Made by a program: the position numbers and the translations under genes | The notes under the pieces: generated by a model | Database searches by the model: none | Told to the model about the DNA's origin: nothing | The model's input: the letters and a program-made list of their open reading frames with translations, nothing else | Assembly: GCF_025517535.1 (NCBI RefSeq) | Contig: NZ_JAOPKC010000006.1 | Location: 62,001-126,000, forward strand | DNA: 64,000 nt | Direction of reading: 5' to 3' | DNA from: Halapricum hydrolyticum | GTDB taxonomy: Archaea > Halobacteriota > Halobacteria > Halobacteriales > Haloarculaceae | Shown here: one piece after another, positions 42,607 to 51,827 of the stretch | Layout: each line of letters begins with the position of its first letter | Numbering within the stretch: the stretch's first letter is position 1

Positions 42607-42750
42607 CTCGGTGACTGCCAGCAGGCGCGGGGGTGTCCGGGTCGTCTCCGCCCTGACAAACCACTCGATCTATCGTTTGTTTAGGTTTTCGACAGTTTCC
42701 GGCAAATATCGATGATTTAATTGAGTGTCGTCGTCAAGCGCGGACGAAAT

Positions 42751-44115
42751 ATGAGTAATTCAAGCGCAGGGCGTGAGACGTGGTCGACACGTATCGGATT
42801 CATACTCGCGGCGGTCGGCAGTGCCGTAGGACTTGGCAACATCTGGCGGTTCCCCTTCCAGGTCGGCCAGGAAGGCGGCGCCGCGTTCATCGTGATGTAT
42901 CTCGCCTTCGTGGTACTGATCGGCTTCCCGGCGATGATGGTCGAGTTCGTCGTCGGACGACAGACGGGACTGAACGCCGTCGGCGGGATTCGTGAGTTCG
43001 CTGGCGGGGCGTGGAAGTACCTTGGCGGACTGTTCGTGTTCATCGGATTCGTGATCCTCTCGTATTACAGCGTCGTCGGTGGGTGGGTACTTCGATACAT
43101 CCTCGGCAGCGCAACCGGTGGATACATCGCACAGGGCCCTGGCGAGTACTTCGTTCAGATCTCGTCGGGCCTCGACGCGTTGGCTGCTCACGCAGTGTTC
43201 ATGCTCCTCGTCGTCATCATCGTCGCACTCGGAGTCAAGCAAGGCATCGAACTCGGCGTGAAGATCATGGTCCCGGCGATCATCGCGATCTTTGCGCTCC
43301 TCGCTGTCTACGCGTTCACGCTCCCCGGTGCGGGCGAGGCCTACAGCTACTATCTCTCACCCGACCTGGATTACCTCCTCGCAAACTGGCAGAGCATCGT
43401 TCCGGCCGCGGCCGGCCAGGGCTTTTTCACGCTCTCGCTTGGGATGGGTGTGATGATCACCTATGCCTCCTACCTCTCCGAGGACGAGAATCTCGGCATC
43501 GACGGCGGGACGATCGTCATCTTCAACACGGGGATTTCCATCCTGACGGGTCTGATCGTCTTCCCCATCCTCTTCTCGGCCGGCGTCGACCCCGAGACCT
43601 CCGGCGCAGGCGCGATCTTCCTGAGTGTCGCTGAAGCACTCGGCAACCTCCAGTTCGGGCGCATTATCGGCGTCCTCTTCTTCACGACGGTCGCCATCGC
43701 CGCCCTCTCTTCGGCGATCAGTCTGATCGAGGTTGTCGTCTCTTACGCGATCGACGAGTTCGGGATCGCTCGAGAGCGGGCCACGATCCTCATTGGGTCC
43801 GCGATTTTCCTCCTCGGTGCCCCTGTCACGATCGACACGGTCATGGTCGATCTGTACGATATCTTCGCGGCTCAAATCCTGCTGGTTCTGGGTGGTATCC
43901 TGCTCGTGACCCTGGTCTCCTGGCTCCACCCTGAAGAAGCAATCGACGAACTCAGCAAGGGAATTAAATCGTTCTCCGGGATCGATCAGGTGTGGCTGTG
44001 GACTGTCCGGATCCCCGTCCTCGTCGTCTTGATCGTCTCTCTGTACCTGGGTATCGACACCTTCGTCGACTTCCTCACAGGCGACGCGTTCACCGACTTC
44101 CTGGCATCGCTGTAG
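42751..44115 (+). CDS. sodium-dependent NSS-family transporter
   Basis: A 454-aa Na+-coupled transporter of the neurotransmitter:sodium symporter (SLC6/LeuT) family, with about 11-12 membrane helices. The signature ILAAVGSAVGLGNIWRFPFQVGQEGGAAF in helix 1 carries the Na+ and substrate site; FFTLSLGMGVMITYASY is the helix 6 equivalent. Amino acids are the usual substrates. Start at 42751 because the preceding 10 residues look like a chance extension. Copies of tRNA-like repeats follow downstream. Confidence 0.92.
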   Translation: MSNSSAGRETWSTRIGFILAAVGSAVGLGNIWRFPFQVGQEGGAAFIVMYLAFVVLIGFPAMMVEFVVGRQTGLNAVGGIREFAGGAWKYLGGLFVFIGFVILSYYSVVGGWVLRYILGSATGGYIAQGPGEYFVQISSGLDALAAHAVFMLLVVIIVALGVKQGIELGVKIMVPAIIAIFALLAVYAFTLPGAGEAYSYYLSPDLDYLLANWQSIVPAAAGQGFFTLSLGMGVMITYASYLSEDENLGIDGGTIVIFNTGISILTGLIVFPILFSAGVDPETSGAGAIFLSVAEALGNLQFGRIIGVLFFTTVAIAALSSAISLIEVVVSYAIDEFGIARERATILIGSAIFLLGAPVTIDTVMVDLYDIFAAQILLVLGGILLVTLVSWLHPEEAIDELSKGIKSFSGIDQVWLWTVRIPVLVVLIVSLYLGIDTFVDFLTGDAFTDFLASL

Positions 44116-44232
44116 GTTTCTCCCCTCCGGTACGGTGACCGGTTTCGCTCGATCCGACTCCGACCGTTCTCTTCTCAGATCCAAGTCCCCGCGTGACGTA
44201 TTCGTCGCTCGCGGAGTTGCTCGGAGCAAAAC

Positions 44233-44253
44233 GGTGGGGCTGGGATTTGAACC
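44233..44253 (-). repeat. partial copy 1 of the tRNA-Ser 3' end
   Basis: Twenty-one bases are identical to the acceptor/T-arm end of the tRNA at 44468-44550. A near-inverted partner (ggcttcaaatccag, 44301-44314) follows about 50 nt later, so the unit could fold on itself. It also shares a segment like ctcgctccgctgcgcgg with copy 2. Confidence 0.8.
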
Positions 44254-44355
44254 GGACCAAGACGTTCCTGCTCGCTCCGCTGCGCGGGCTGCGACTTGCA
44301 GGCTTCAAATCCAGCGTATTGTTCGGCGCGGCGCGTCAATGCGCCGCGCACTCAC

Positions 44356-44376
44356 GGTGGGGCTGGGATTTGAACC
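44356..44376 (-). repeat. partial copy 2 of the tRNA-Ser 3' end
   Basis: The same 21 bases again, 123 nt after copy 1 and 113 nt before the true tRNA end. A partly inverted partner (ggctcaaatcgccag) is at 44416-44430. The intervening ctcactccgttgcgcg matches copy 1 with few changes. Confidence 0.8.
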
Positions 44377-44467
44377 GGAGCCAGACGTGCTCACTCCGTT
44401 GCGCGCGACTGGCAGGGCTCAAATCGCCAGATGCATCGCTCAACGCTCACTGTCGTTCGCGTAGAAG

Positions 44468-44550
44468 CGGTGGGGCTGGGATTTGAACCCAGGAGGCTTA
44501 ACGCCACCTGCTTTCAAGGCAGGCGCAATGGGCCGCTCTGCCACCCCACC
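44468..44550 (-). tRNA. tRNA-Ser (UGA anticodon)
   Basis: On the minus strand the 83-nt RNA has acceptor stem GGTGGGG/CCCCACC, D arm, anticodon stem CCTGC/GCAGG with loop CTTGAAA (anticodon TGA), a long variable arm (GTGGCGTTAAGCCTC type) and T arm CTGGG-TTCAAAT-CCCAG. The long variable arm and anticodon identify serine. No CCA is encoded. The discriminator is G, as for serine tRNAs. Confidence 0.93.
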
Positions 44551-44576
44551 GCAGGCGTCTCTTGCGGGCCGGCCAT

Positions 44577-45335
44577 TTAATGGCTGTCGGTTTTCTCGAC
44601 GCGCAACCCGTCCGCGCCCTCGACTGCATACACCCCGTGCGCTTCGGCCCACTCGTAGGTCTGTGTCGGATAGATCCGTCCAGCTCGTGCCCTCGCCCGG
44701 ACGACCGACACGACGGACGCGAGATCCGCTGCCGTCTCGACCGGCTGGAGCGACGGCACGAAATCCACATCCAGGTCCGCCGCTCGCGCCGCTTCGACCA
44801 GCGACGTCACTGCGGGCGGATCGTACGCCCCGTCGAAGTCGATCGACTCCCCGAACCCCGCGTACCCGACGCGGCCGCCCGGTCCCGGCGAGAGGACGAC
44901 GGGACTCCGCCGGAGCTTCATCGACGTCGAGTCGATCCCCTGGCGAGTCACCAGCGGGACTGCCGGCTCGAGGACGTGGACGCTGCCCTCCTCTTCAGTC
45001 TCCAGCAAGTGCGTCACGGTATTGCCGACCCGGGCCGCGAAGGAACTCCCGACCTGGACCTCGTATCGGACGTCGTCCGGCTTCTCGACGGCCTCGGAGA
45101 CGACCGTTTCGAGTCGGCCCTTCGGAGACACGTCGGCATCGACGTCGAGGTGCTCCCGCGGCCGGTAGTTGACGAGCAGCTGTCCGCTGGCGGCCTCGGC
45201 TGCCTGGACGATATCCGACAGCATCGCCTCGTACAGCGAGACGACCTCCTCCGCGTCGAGCGGCGTGGTTTCGGCGATTCGGCGGCCGACGACGCCCTCG
45301 ACCGGCGGGTCCGCGAGCACGACGAGTGTGGTCAT
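44577..45335 (-). CDS. DUF2064-like nucleotide-sugar transferase-fold protein
   Basis: A 252-aa protein. The start MTTLVVLADPPVEGVVGRRIAETTPLDAEEVVSLYEAML matches the opening of DUF2064/TIGR04282-type transferases (GT-A-like fold, usually VxAKxPxxGxxKTRL). The basic KTRL element is altered here, so activity may have changed. Later segments (TRQGIDSTSMKLRRSPVVLSPGPGGRVGYAGF) resemble the acceptor loop GPadDGGYyLIG of that fold. Start 45335 was chosen over an upstream GTG. Substrate unknown. Confidence 0.6.
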   Translation of the reverse strand: MTTLVVLADPPVEGVVGRRIAETTPLDAEEVVSLYEAMLSDIVQAAEAASGQLLVNYRPREHLDVDADVSPKGRLETVVSEAVEKPDDVRYEVQVGSSFAARVGNTVTHLLETEEEGSVHVLEPAVPLVTRQGIDSTSMKLRRSPVVLSPGPGGRVGYAGFGESIDFDGAYDPPAVTSLVEAARAADLDVDFVPSLQPVETAADLASVVSVVRARARAGRIYPTQTYEWAEAHGVYAVEGADGLRVEKTDSH

Positions 45336-45434
45336 ACCCGTTCTCGGACCGGCCCGGCCTTGAACGTCGCGCTTGCGGCCGTGTCCCCGCTCGCGAGGCC
45401 AAAGCATTTGCAACTGTGTCCGGTGTCAACACGT

Positions 45435-46085
45435 ATGGACACGACGTGGCCGGGGCCAAGACACACGAATCAGCCGTTGGGAGGGCTCGGGTGCTGGGCC
45501 GGCGTAGCTGCCGTCGCCGTCGTGTTCGGCGCGTTCGCGGTCGCCATCGCGCTCTCGCCGTCGTTCGCGCTCGGGGCGAACGCACTGTCCGCTCTCGGCG
45601 ACCGAACCCACCCGGCTGGGACGGCGGCGACGGCGGTGGCATTCAACGGCGGGCTGATCGTCGGCGGGGCACTCGGAGTGGTGTTTGCTATCGGACTTGC
45701 GCTTTCAGTCGACGGACTGCTCGCCCGGCTCGGGGCGTTCCTGTTCGGCGTGACCTCGACGTTTCTCTCCGCGATCGGCGTCTTTCCACAGGGGCACTCG
45801 CTACACTTTCCAGTCGCTTCGGGATTCTACATGCTGTTTTCCGCTTCCGTTCTGGTATTCGGTGCCGGGCAACTGCTCGTCGGCCGCCGTCGATCGGGAG
45901 CCGTCTCGATCGGGGCAGGGCTCGGAAACCTCGCCGTCTGGATGGTGTGGATCGGATCGGGTGGGCTCCGTCGGTCGGGGCTGGCCATCCCGGAACTCGC
46001 TGGCGCGATCTTCGTCGGGCTATGGGTACTCGTCCACGCTCGCCGGATGCCATCTCCCGATAGACAGTCACAGCAACCAGGTTGA
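45435..46085 (+). CDS. DUF998-like membrane protein
   Basis: A 216-aa protein with six predicted membrane helices (GLGCWAGVAAVAVVFGAFAVAIAL through AGAIFVGLWVLVHARR). LGANALSALGDRTHP and FPQGHSLHFPVASGFYMLF correspond to the conserved features of DUF998 family proteins (GNWLSELG... H). Function unknown. ATG at 45435 starts the protein; longer frames cross the previous gene. Confidence 0.72.
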   Translation: MDTTWPGPRHTNQPLGGLGCWAGVAAVAVVFGAFAVAIALSPSFALGANALSALGDRTHPAGTAATAVAFNGGLIVGGALGVVFAIGLALSVDGLLARLGAFLFGVTSTFLSAIGVFPQGHSLHFPVASGFYMLFSASVLVFGAGQLLVGRRRSGAVSIGAGLGNLAVWMVWIGSGGLRRSGLAIPELAGAIFVGLWVLVHARRMPSPDRQSQQPG

Positions 46086-46141
46086 TACCTGCAAGTCGAC
46101 GACGGAACCGTTTACTCCCAGCGGGGCAAACCAGGAAACAG

Positions 46142-47772
46142 ATGAACAAGTGGTATCGTCGAACGATCTATTCGCTCGCCGTCCTCGTGTCGATTATCGC
46201 CTTCTATGCCGTCGTCTATCATTACGGGATGGTCTATCTCGAAGGAGAGTCCAAGTCGTTCCTGCAGTCACTGGAAGTCGTCGTCCAGACGTTCACGACC
46301 ACGGGCTTTGGCGAAGACGCGCCCTGGAGTACCGATCTCATGAACGCCCTCGTCATCGCAATGGACCTGACCGGCGTCATATTGGTCTTCCTGGCGCTGC
46401 CGGTGCTGATCTTTCCGCTGTTTGAGGAGGTGTTCTCGACGACGGTGCCGACCAGCGTCGAAGACGATCTCGCGGACCACGTGGTCGTCTGCGCGGACAC
46501 GCCGCGAGCAGAGGTGTTGATCGACGAACTCGACTCCTGGGATGTCGATCACGTCCTCGTTGAACCCGACCGAGGGACGGCCACCGACCGCTACGAGAGC
46601 GGGTACAACACGATCCACGAGGACCCGACGTCCGTCGCGGGGCTGCAAAGCGCGAACCTCGCAGACGCGCGCGCAATCGTCGCCGACGTCAGCGACGACG
46701 TGGATACGAGCATCGTTCTGACTGCTCAGGAGGTCAGCGAAGACGTACAGATCGTCAGCGTCGTCGAAGACCCCGACCAGCGACGCTACCACGAGCTCGC
46801 CGGGGCCGACGCAGTACTGTCACCGCGACCGATCCTCGGTGAGAGTCTCGCCTCGAAGGTCACCACGAGCGTCCGGGCGAGCCTGAACGATGCCGTTGCC
46901 ATCGTGATCTACAGATCGCCGAACTTCCAGTCGGGGCCAAGAGTCCGCTGGCAGGGACGACGCTCGCCGAGAGCAACATCCGCGAGGTGACCGGCGTCAA
47001 CGTCATCGGCGCGTGGTTCTCCGGGGAGTTCGAGAGTCCGCCGTCCCCAGAGACGACGATCGACCGGGGGACGGTCCTGCTGGTGACGGGTCGCGCGGAA
47101 CAGCTCACACGGCTTCGAGAGCGAACGCTCACGTCCGTCCGACGCTTCGACGGTGGGCGCGTCTTGCTCGTCGGGTACGGCCAGGTGGGCCAGCGGGTGG
47201 CAGAGTTGCTCGACGGACAGGGGATCCCGTATACGACCGTGGATCCGATCGACCGGGAGGGCGTCGACGTGGTCGGCGACGCGACCGATCCCGAGACGCT
47301 CGAGGCCGCCCGGATTCACGACGCCAGGACGGTCCTACTGGCGATCCCTGACGACACCGCGTCAGAGTTCGTGACGCTCGTCGTCCGCGATCTCAGCCCC
47401 GAGGCGGAGATCATCGCTCGCGTCGAACAGGCCGAGAGCATCCAGAAGATGTACCGCGCCGGGGCCGACTACGTGCTCGCGCTGGAGACCGTCACGGGTC
47501 GGATGATCGCCTCGACCATCCTCGAAGACGAAGACGTCATCTCGTTCGACACCCAGATCGAGGTCGTTCAGACGGCGGCCCCGGCGATGGTCGGAAAAAC
47601 GCTCCAGGAGGCGGACGTCAGGTCACGAACCGGCTGTACCGTCGTCGGCGTCGAACGCGACGGGGAGGTCCACACTGATCTCGGGTCGGATTTCCGGATC
47701 CAGAGCGGCGACGAGCTGATCGTCGTCGGTACCGACGAGGGGACGAACCGGTTCACCGAAGAGTTCCGGTAG
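46142..47772 (+). pseudogene. K+ channel with two RCK/TrkA domains, disrupted by a frameshift
   Basis: Two frames together give one protein. The first (46142 to the stop at 46990) has two membrane helices around a pore filter TTTGFGEDAPWS and a first TrkA-N domain (DDLADHVVVCADTPRAEVLIDEL). The second (read from about 46906, stop 47772) continues with QIAELPVGAKSPLAGTTLAESNI, the beta-rich RCK-C start, then a second TrkA-N (GRVLLVGYGQVGQRVAELL) and RCK-C. One base is lost near 46903: adding a G in atcgtgat restores the frame. This is either a recent inactivation or a sequencing error. Separate use of the second part from GTG 46987 would cut its first domain. Confidence 0.75.
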
Positions 47773-47887
47773 GTCCGGAAGCGGCGGACACCCGGCCGGT
47801 GGACCGAACGCCTAAGAGCGTCTCACCCGATGGCCAGAGTATATCGGTATCGACCAGCAAGGAGTGTGGCGCTTTCGGAGCTGAAGT

Positions 47888-48628
47888 ATGACTGCCATCG
47901 ACACCACCGACCTCCGGATGGAGTTCGGGGACGTGACGGCGCTGGAAGACCTGAATCTGACCGTCGACGACGGCGAACTATTCGGGTTGCTGGGCCCGAA
48001 CGGCTCCGGCAAGACGACGACGATCGAGATCCTGACCGGCCAGCGGCGACCGACGAGCGGGTCCGCGACTGTGCTGGGCGTCGATCCGGTCGAGCGGCCG
48101 CTCGACGTGCGATCGCGGATCGGCATTCTCCCCGAGCGAGAGGATCCACCGAGTTTCCTCACGCCGCGAGAGTATCTCGAGTTCGCCGCGGAGATCCGCG
48201 GTCTCGAGGACGCCCAGGATCGGATCGGTGAGTGGGCGGCGAAGCTGTCCTTCGAGGACAAACTCGACACGCTGGCGACCAACCTCTCGGAGGGCGAACG
48301 CCAGCGCGTCATGCTCGCGCAGGCGTTTTTCCACGAGCCGTCGCTGGTCTTCATCGACGAACCGCTGGTCAATCTCGACCCGATCCTGCAGGAGGAAGTC
48401 AAAGACCACCTGCAAGCCTACTGTGAGGCGGGCAACACGCTCTTTCTCTCGACGCACTTCGTCGACGTCGCCGAAGAGCTCTGTACGCAGGTCGGTATCC
48501 TCAGGGCGGGGCAGTTACTGGGGACGACCGATCCGCGGACACTCGAAAGTGAGCAGTCGCTGCTCGAATACTTCCTCTCGACGGTCGAAGGTGACAAACC
48601 AGAGGCGGTTCCGACGATCGGGAGGTGA
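47888..48628 (+). CDS. ABC transporter ATP-binding protein
   Basis: A 246-aa ATPase with Walker A GLLGPNGSGKTTTIE, Q-loop region, signature NLSEGERQRVMLAQAF (LSEGE rather than LSGGQ), Walker B SLVFIDEPLVNLDP and switch His in FLSTHFVDVAEE. It overlaps the permease start by 4 nt. Together they form an ABC-2-like exporter; the cargo is unknown. Confidence 0.9.
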   Translation: MTAIDTTDLRMEFGDVTALEDLNLTVDDGELFGLLGPNGSGKTTTIEILTGQRRPTSGSATVLGVDPVERPLDVRSRIGILPEREDPPSFLTPREYLEFAAEIRGLEDAQDRIGEWAAKLSFEDKLDTLATNLSEGERQRVMLAQAFFHEPSLVFIDEPLVNLDPILQEEVKDHLQAYCEAGNTLFLSTHFVDVAEELCTQVGILRAGQLLGTTDPRTLESEQSLLEYFLSTVEGDKPEAVPTIGR

Positions 48629-50031
48629 CTGCCGTGGGAATCTTGCGCGCCATGATCGTCGAAGAGTGGCGGCTGCACGTCGACCTCTTCGGCGGGCGTC
48701 GATTCGGAGCGTTCCCGGTGGGTATCGCGGCGATCGCAGCCGGGGCGTTCTGGCTGCTATCGGCGATCGGAACGGAAACCTCGACGATCGCCGCCGGGTT
48801 GCACGTTCTGGTCGGCTTTTTCGGGCTCCAGGTCGGGACGATCGGGCTCGTCGGTCGGGACGCGATGCGCGACGTGCTCGGTGACGTGACGCTTCTGGTG
48901 TTCAGTTCCCGGACGCTCCCGGTGTCGTGGCGACGGTTGCTCGCGGCTTTCCTGCTGAAGGACGTGCTGTACTACTCGGGACTGTTCCTGGCCCCGATCG
49001 CGCTGGCGTACGCACCGCTGGCGCTGACGACGGGGGAGGGAGCTCTGGCAGTCCTGTCGCTGTGGGTGACCCTGGCAGGAACCTTCGCGCTCGGCGTCGG
49101 GTTGAGTCTGACGCTGGTCGGACTCGCGAGCCATCACGGCGCACTCGCGCTGGCGGTCGCCGCGCTGGCGAGCGGTACCGTGCTTGTGATCGGCGTCGAT
49201 CCGGTCGCCCTGACGCCGTACGGGGCTTTCGTCGATCCGACGTTCGCCACGGCCACGGCCGGGTTCGCGCCGACGCTGGTCGTCTCCGTGCTGGGCGTCG
49301 CCCTGTTCGAACCCGTCGAGCGGACCGACGGTCGCCAGCGGATCGGCCCCCTGTCGAGGTATGCGCAGGCGATCCCGGACGAGACGGGCATCGCCCGCCG
49401 AACGGTGCTGTCGGTCGCGCGATCGAGCGGCTCAGTCTGGAAGGTCGTCTTCTCGATGGGGGTACTGGTCGTCGTCGTGGTCGCGTTGCTCTCGGAGCTG
49501 GCTCGCGTGACCGTCCTCGAGCCGCACTTCGGGCTCGCGCTGGGGACCTTCCTCGGCCTAGGCGGGTTCACGACCTACGCCTGGCTCACGCAGTTCGAGG
49601 ATCCGCGGGAGACGCTCCGCTATCCGGTGACGACCGGCCAGGTGTTCGCGAGCAAGCGACGGGCGTACCTGGCGCTGCTCCTTCCGGCTGGCTTGCTGTA
49701 TATCGTCGTCGCGGCGCTGTGGCTCCCGCTCGCGGAGTTGCTCGTCGCCGTCGTCGTCTTTCCGGGCGTCGCGGTCTACGTCTTCGGGTTGACCGCGTTC
49801 GTCGCCGGACTCTCGCCCACGGAGTTGCTGTTCGACACGCCGCGGTTTGCAGCGTTCGGCGCGGGACTGGCCGTCGTTGCGGTACCGCTGCTGGTCGCGG
49901 CGCTGGCGTCGACGGCAGCACCGACAGTCACTATTGCCGTCGGTATCGGACTCGCCACACTCTCGGGACTGGGCGGCATCGTCCTCGCTCGCCGTGCCGG
50001 GCCGCGATGGGAAAAACGACTCCGTGCCTAG
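48625..50031 (+). CDS. ABC transporter permease (large, about 12 helices)
   Basis: A 468-aa integral membrane protein starting GTG at 48625, overlapping the ATPase stop. Many hydrophobic segments alternate with short charged loops (AFPVGIAAIAAGAFWLLSA, LLIF-type helices, final GIGLATLSGLGGIVLARRAG). No sequence-specific motif beyond the ABC-2-like layout is visible. Downstream the dnaJ gene converges on it. Confidence 0.78.
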   Translation: MTAVGILRAMIVEEWRLHVDLFGGRRFGAFPVGIAAIAAGAFWLLSAIGTETSTIAAGLHVLVGFFGLQVGTIGLVGRDAMRDVLGDVTLLVFSSRTLPVSWRRLLAAFLLKDVLYYSGLFLAPIALAYAPLALTTGEGALAVLSLWVTLAGTFALGVGLSLTLVGLASHHGALALAVAALASGTVLVIGVDPVALTPYGAFVDPTFATATAGFAPTLVVSVLGVALFEPVERTDGRQRIGPLSRYAQAIPDETGIARRTVLSVARSSGSVWKVVFSMGVLVVVVVALLSELARVTVLEPHFGLALGTFLGLGGFTTYAWLTQFEDPRETLRYPVTTGQVFASKRRAYLALLLPAGLLYIVVAALWLPLAELLVAVVVFPGVAVYVFGLTAFVAGLSPTELLFDTPRFAAFGAGLAVVAVPLLVAALASTAAPTVTIAVGIGLATLSGLGGIVLARRAGPRWEKRLRA

Positions 50032-50036
50032 GCCCG

Positions 50037-51179
50037 TCAGATAGAGTTCTTCAGTTTCTCGAAGAAGCCCTCGTCGACGCTGATTTCCTCGTCGCTGGCC
50101 TCGGCGAACGCCTCCAGGGCTTCGCGCTGTTCGCTGTTCAGTTCTTCGGGCGTGTACACCTGCACGGTCACGTAGAGATCGCCGTGGCCGCGCCGACGCA
50201 GGTGTGGCATCCCCTTGCCTTCGAGCCGGAACGTCTCGCCGCTCTGGGTACCGGACGGAATCTCGAACTCGATGTCCCCGTCCAGCGTCGGCACTTCGAT
50301 CGTGTCCCCGAAGACCGCTTGCGGGAACGAGATCGGCTCTCGCCGGTTGAGGTCGTCGCCGTCGCGTTCGAACTCGGGGTGGTCGCGGATCGACACGTCG
50401 ATCAGCAGGTCGCCGTTCGGCCCGCCGTTCTCGCCGGGGGCGCCCTCCCGTTCCATCCGGAGCGTCTGGCCGTCCTGGATGCCGGCGGGGATCTCGACGG
50501 TGAGCGTTGCCTCGTTGCGGACGACCCCATCGCCGCCGCAGGTCGAACAGGTCTCCTCGTAGAGCGTCCCCTCGCCGCCACAGCGCCGACAGGTCGTCGT
50601 CTGCTGGACGCGTCCCATCGGCGTCTGCTGGACCTGCGTGACCTGTCCGCGCCCGTTACATTCGGGGCAGGTCTGGCTGTCTGCGTCCGGTGGGTGGCCG
50701 TTGCCGCTGCAGTCCGGACAGGTTTCGGGCCGGCGGATCGTCACCTGCTTTTCGGCTCCCTCGTAGGCTTCTTCGAGGTCGATCTCGAGCGTCGTTTTCA
50801 GGTCCTGGCCCTGGCGCGGACGGTTGCTGTCGCGACGCCGACGACGGCCACCGCCGAAGAACTGGTCGAAGATGTCCTCCATGTTGAACCCGCCGCCGAA
50901 GGGATCGCCGCGGCCGCCGCGGCCGCCACCACCGTCGAATCCGCCCCGCTTTTCGGCCTGCTCGAATCGCTCGTGGCCCATCTGGTCGTAGGCGCGGCGC
51001 TTCTCTTCGTCGGTCAGGACCTCTTTGGCCTTCTTGACTTGCTTGAACTTCTCTTCCGCGTCGGGGTCGTCGCTCACGTCGGGGTGATACTCGCGTGCCT
51101 TCTTTCGGTAGGCCTCCTGGATCTCCTCCTCGCTGGCGTCGCGTGAGACCCCGAGTATGTCGTAGAAATCCTCGCTCAT
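50037..51179 (-). CDS. dnaJ: chaperone DnaJ
   Basis: A 380-aa full DnaJ. J domain at about 4-68 with HPD in REYHPDVSDD, Gly/Phe-rich linker (RGGFDGGGGRGGRGDPFGGGF), four CxxCxGxG zinc motifs (CPDCSGNG, CPECNGRG, CRRCGGEG, CSTCGGDG) at about 145-205, then the substrate-binding C-terminal domain (GTQSGETFRLEGKGMPHLR). It delivers unfolded proteins to DnaK and stimulates its ATPase. dnaK itself is 4.6 kb away on the other strand and grpE is not in the window. Confidence 0.95.
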   Translation of the reverse strand: MSEDFYDILGVSRDASEEEIQEAYRKKAREYHPDVSDDPDAEEKFKQVKKAKEVLTDEEKRRAYDQMGHERFEQAEKRGGFDGGGGRGGRGDPFGGGFNMEDIFDQFFGGGRRRRRDSNRPRQGQDLKTTLEIDLEEAYEGAEKQVTIRRPETCPDCSGNGHPPDADSQTCPECNGRGQVTQVQQTPMGRVQQTTTCRRCGGEGTLYEETCSTCGGDGVVRNEATLTVEIPAGIQDGQTLRMEREGAPGENGGPNGDLLIDVSIRDHPEFERDGDDLNRREPISFPQAVFGDTIEVPTLDGDIEFEIPSGTQSGETFRLEGKGMPHLRRRGHGDLYVTVQVYTPEELNSEQREALEAFAEASDEEISVDEGFFEKLKNSI

Positions 51180-51327
51180 TCGTTATCGCTGGGTAATCGG
51201 TTGAGACACTTCAAAAGCCCGGGTCCGGCCGGACCGACGGCATCTGCTCCGTGGACGGACAGGACTACGCCCGGACGGCAGCCGATGAGTGTGCTTTTAC
51301 CTCCGGACACCCCACCCACGGGCAAGA

Positions 51328-51660
51328 ATGCCCTTCGTCACGAAACTCACCTTCGAGAGCGGGGATCGCCATCTCCTCGAGGAGGTCGTCAGGGAGATCA
51401 AGGCCGACGCCGCACGGAAGGGCGTCGAACACAAAGGCCCCCATCCGCAGCCGCCCGACGACATTCGCGTCCCGCAGTCGAAGACGCTGCTCGACACCGG
51501 CGGCGAGTTCGACGCCTGGAACTACACCGTCTACACCCGAACGATCGAGATCGTCGGCCACGACGAGTTCGCCCGGTCGGTCGCCGGCCGCGATCTGCCC
51601 GCCGCGATCTCCGTCGAAGTCGAAGTCGAACAGCGGCGGGGCCAGGGACACGGCGACTGA
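51328..51660 (+). CDS. uS10-like protein
   Basis: A 110-aa protein resembling ribosomal protein S10 (uS10): FVTKLTFESGDRHLLEEVVREIKADAARKGVEHKGPHPQPP followed by WNYTVYTRTIEIVGHDEFARSVAG. Haloarchaea keep a canonical uS10 beside EF-1alpha; this copy lies elsewhere and is probably the divergent uS10/mL48 family member. ATG at 51328. Ribosomal association is unproven. Confidence 0.75.
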   Translation: MPFVTKLTFESGDRHLLEEVVREIKADAARKGVEHKGPHPQPPDDIRVPQSKTLLDTGGEFDAWNYTVYTRTIEIVGHDEFARSVAGRDLPAAISVEVEVEQRRGQGHGD

Positions 51661-51827
51661 TTGAGTTCACAAGCATCGATTTTGCAGGTGAGATCCAGGC
51701 CGCTATCCTGGATTCCGTCGTGACGTCACAGCCGGCTGTATAAAGCGAGAGGGCGGCTCCGTCGTGACCCCACCGAAACCTTCGCCTTACAGATCTTATA
51801 ACTTCGCCGAGCACGTACCGCTCGCGT

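Noticed and set aside
44135..44486. Overlapping frames through the tRNA-like repeats (encoding GLGFEP/GWDLNR repeats)
   Set aside because: The amino-acid repeats come from the repeated tRNA 3' end sequence, not from a protein gene; no promoter or start fits.
46987..47772. Independent TrkA gene starting at GTG 46987
   Set aside because: The same frame upstream (from about 46906) encodes a conserved RCK-C opening, so this is the rear of a frame-shifted single gene.
48927..51146. 739-codon plus-strand frame spanning the ABC permease and dnaJ
   Set aside because: It runs out of frame through the permease and antisense through dnaJ. Both overlapping genes have full homology-supported motifs.
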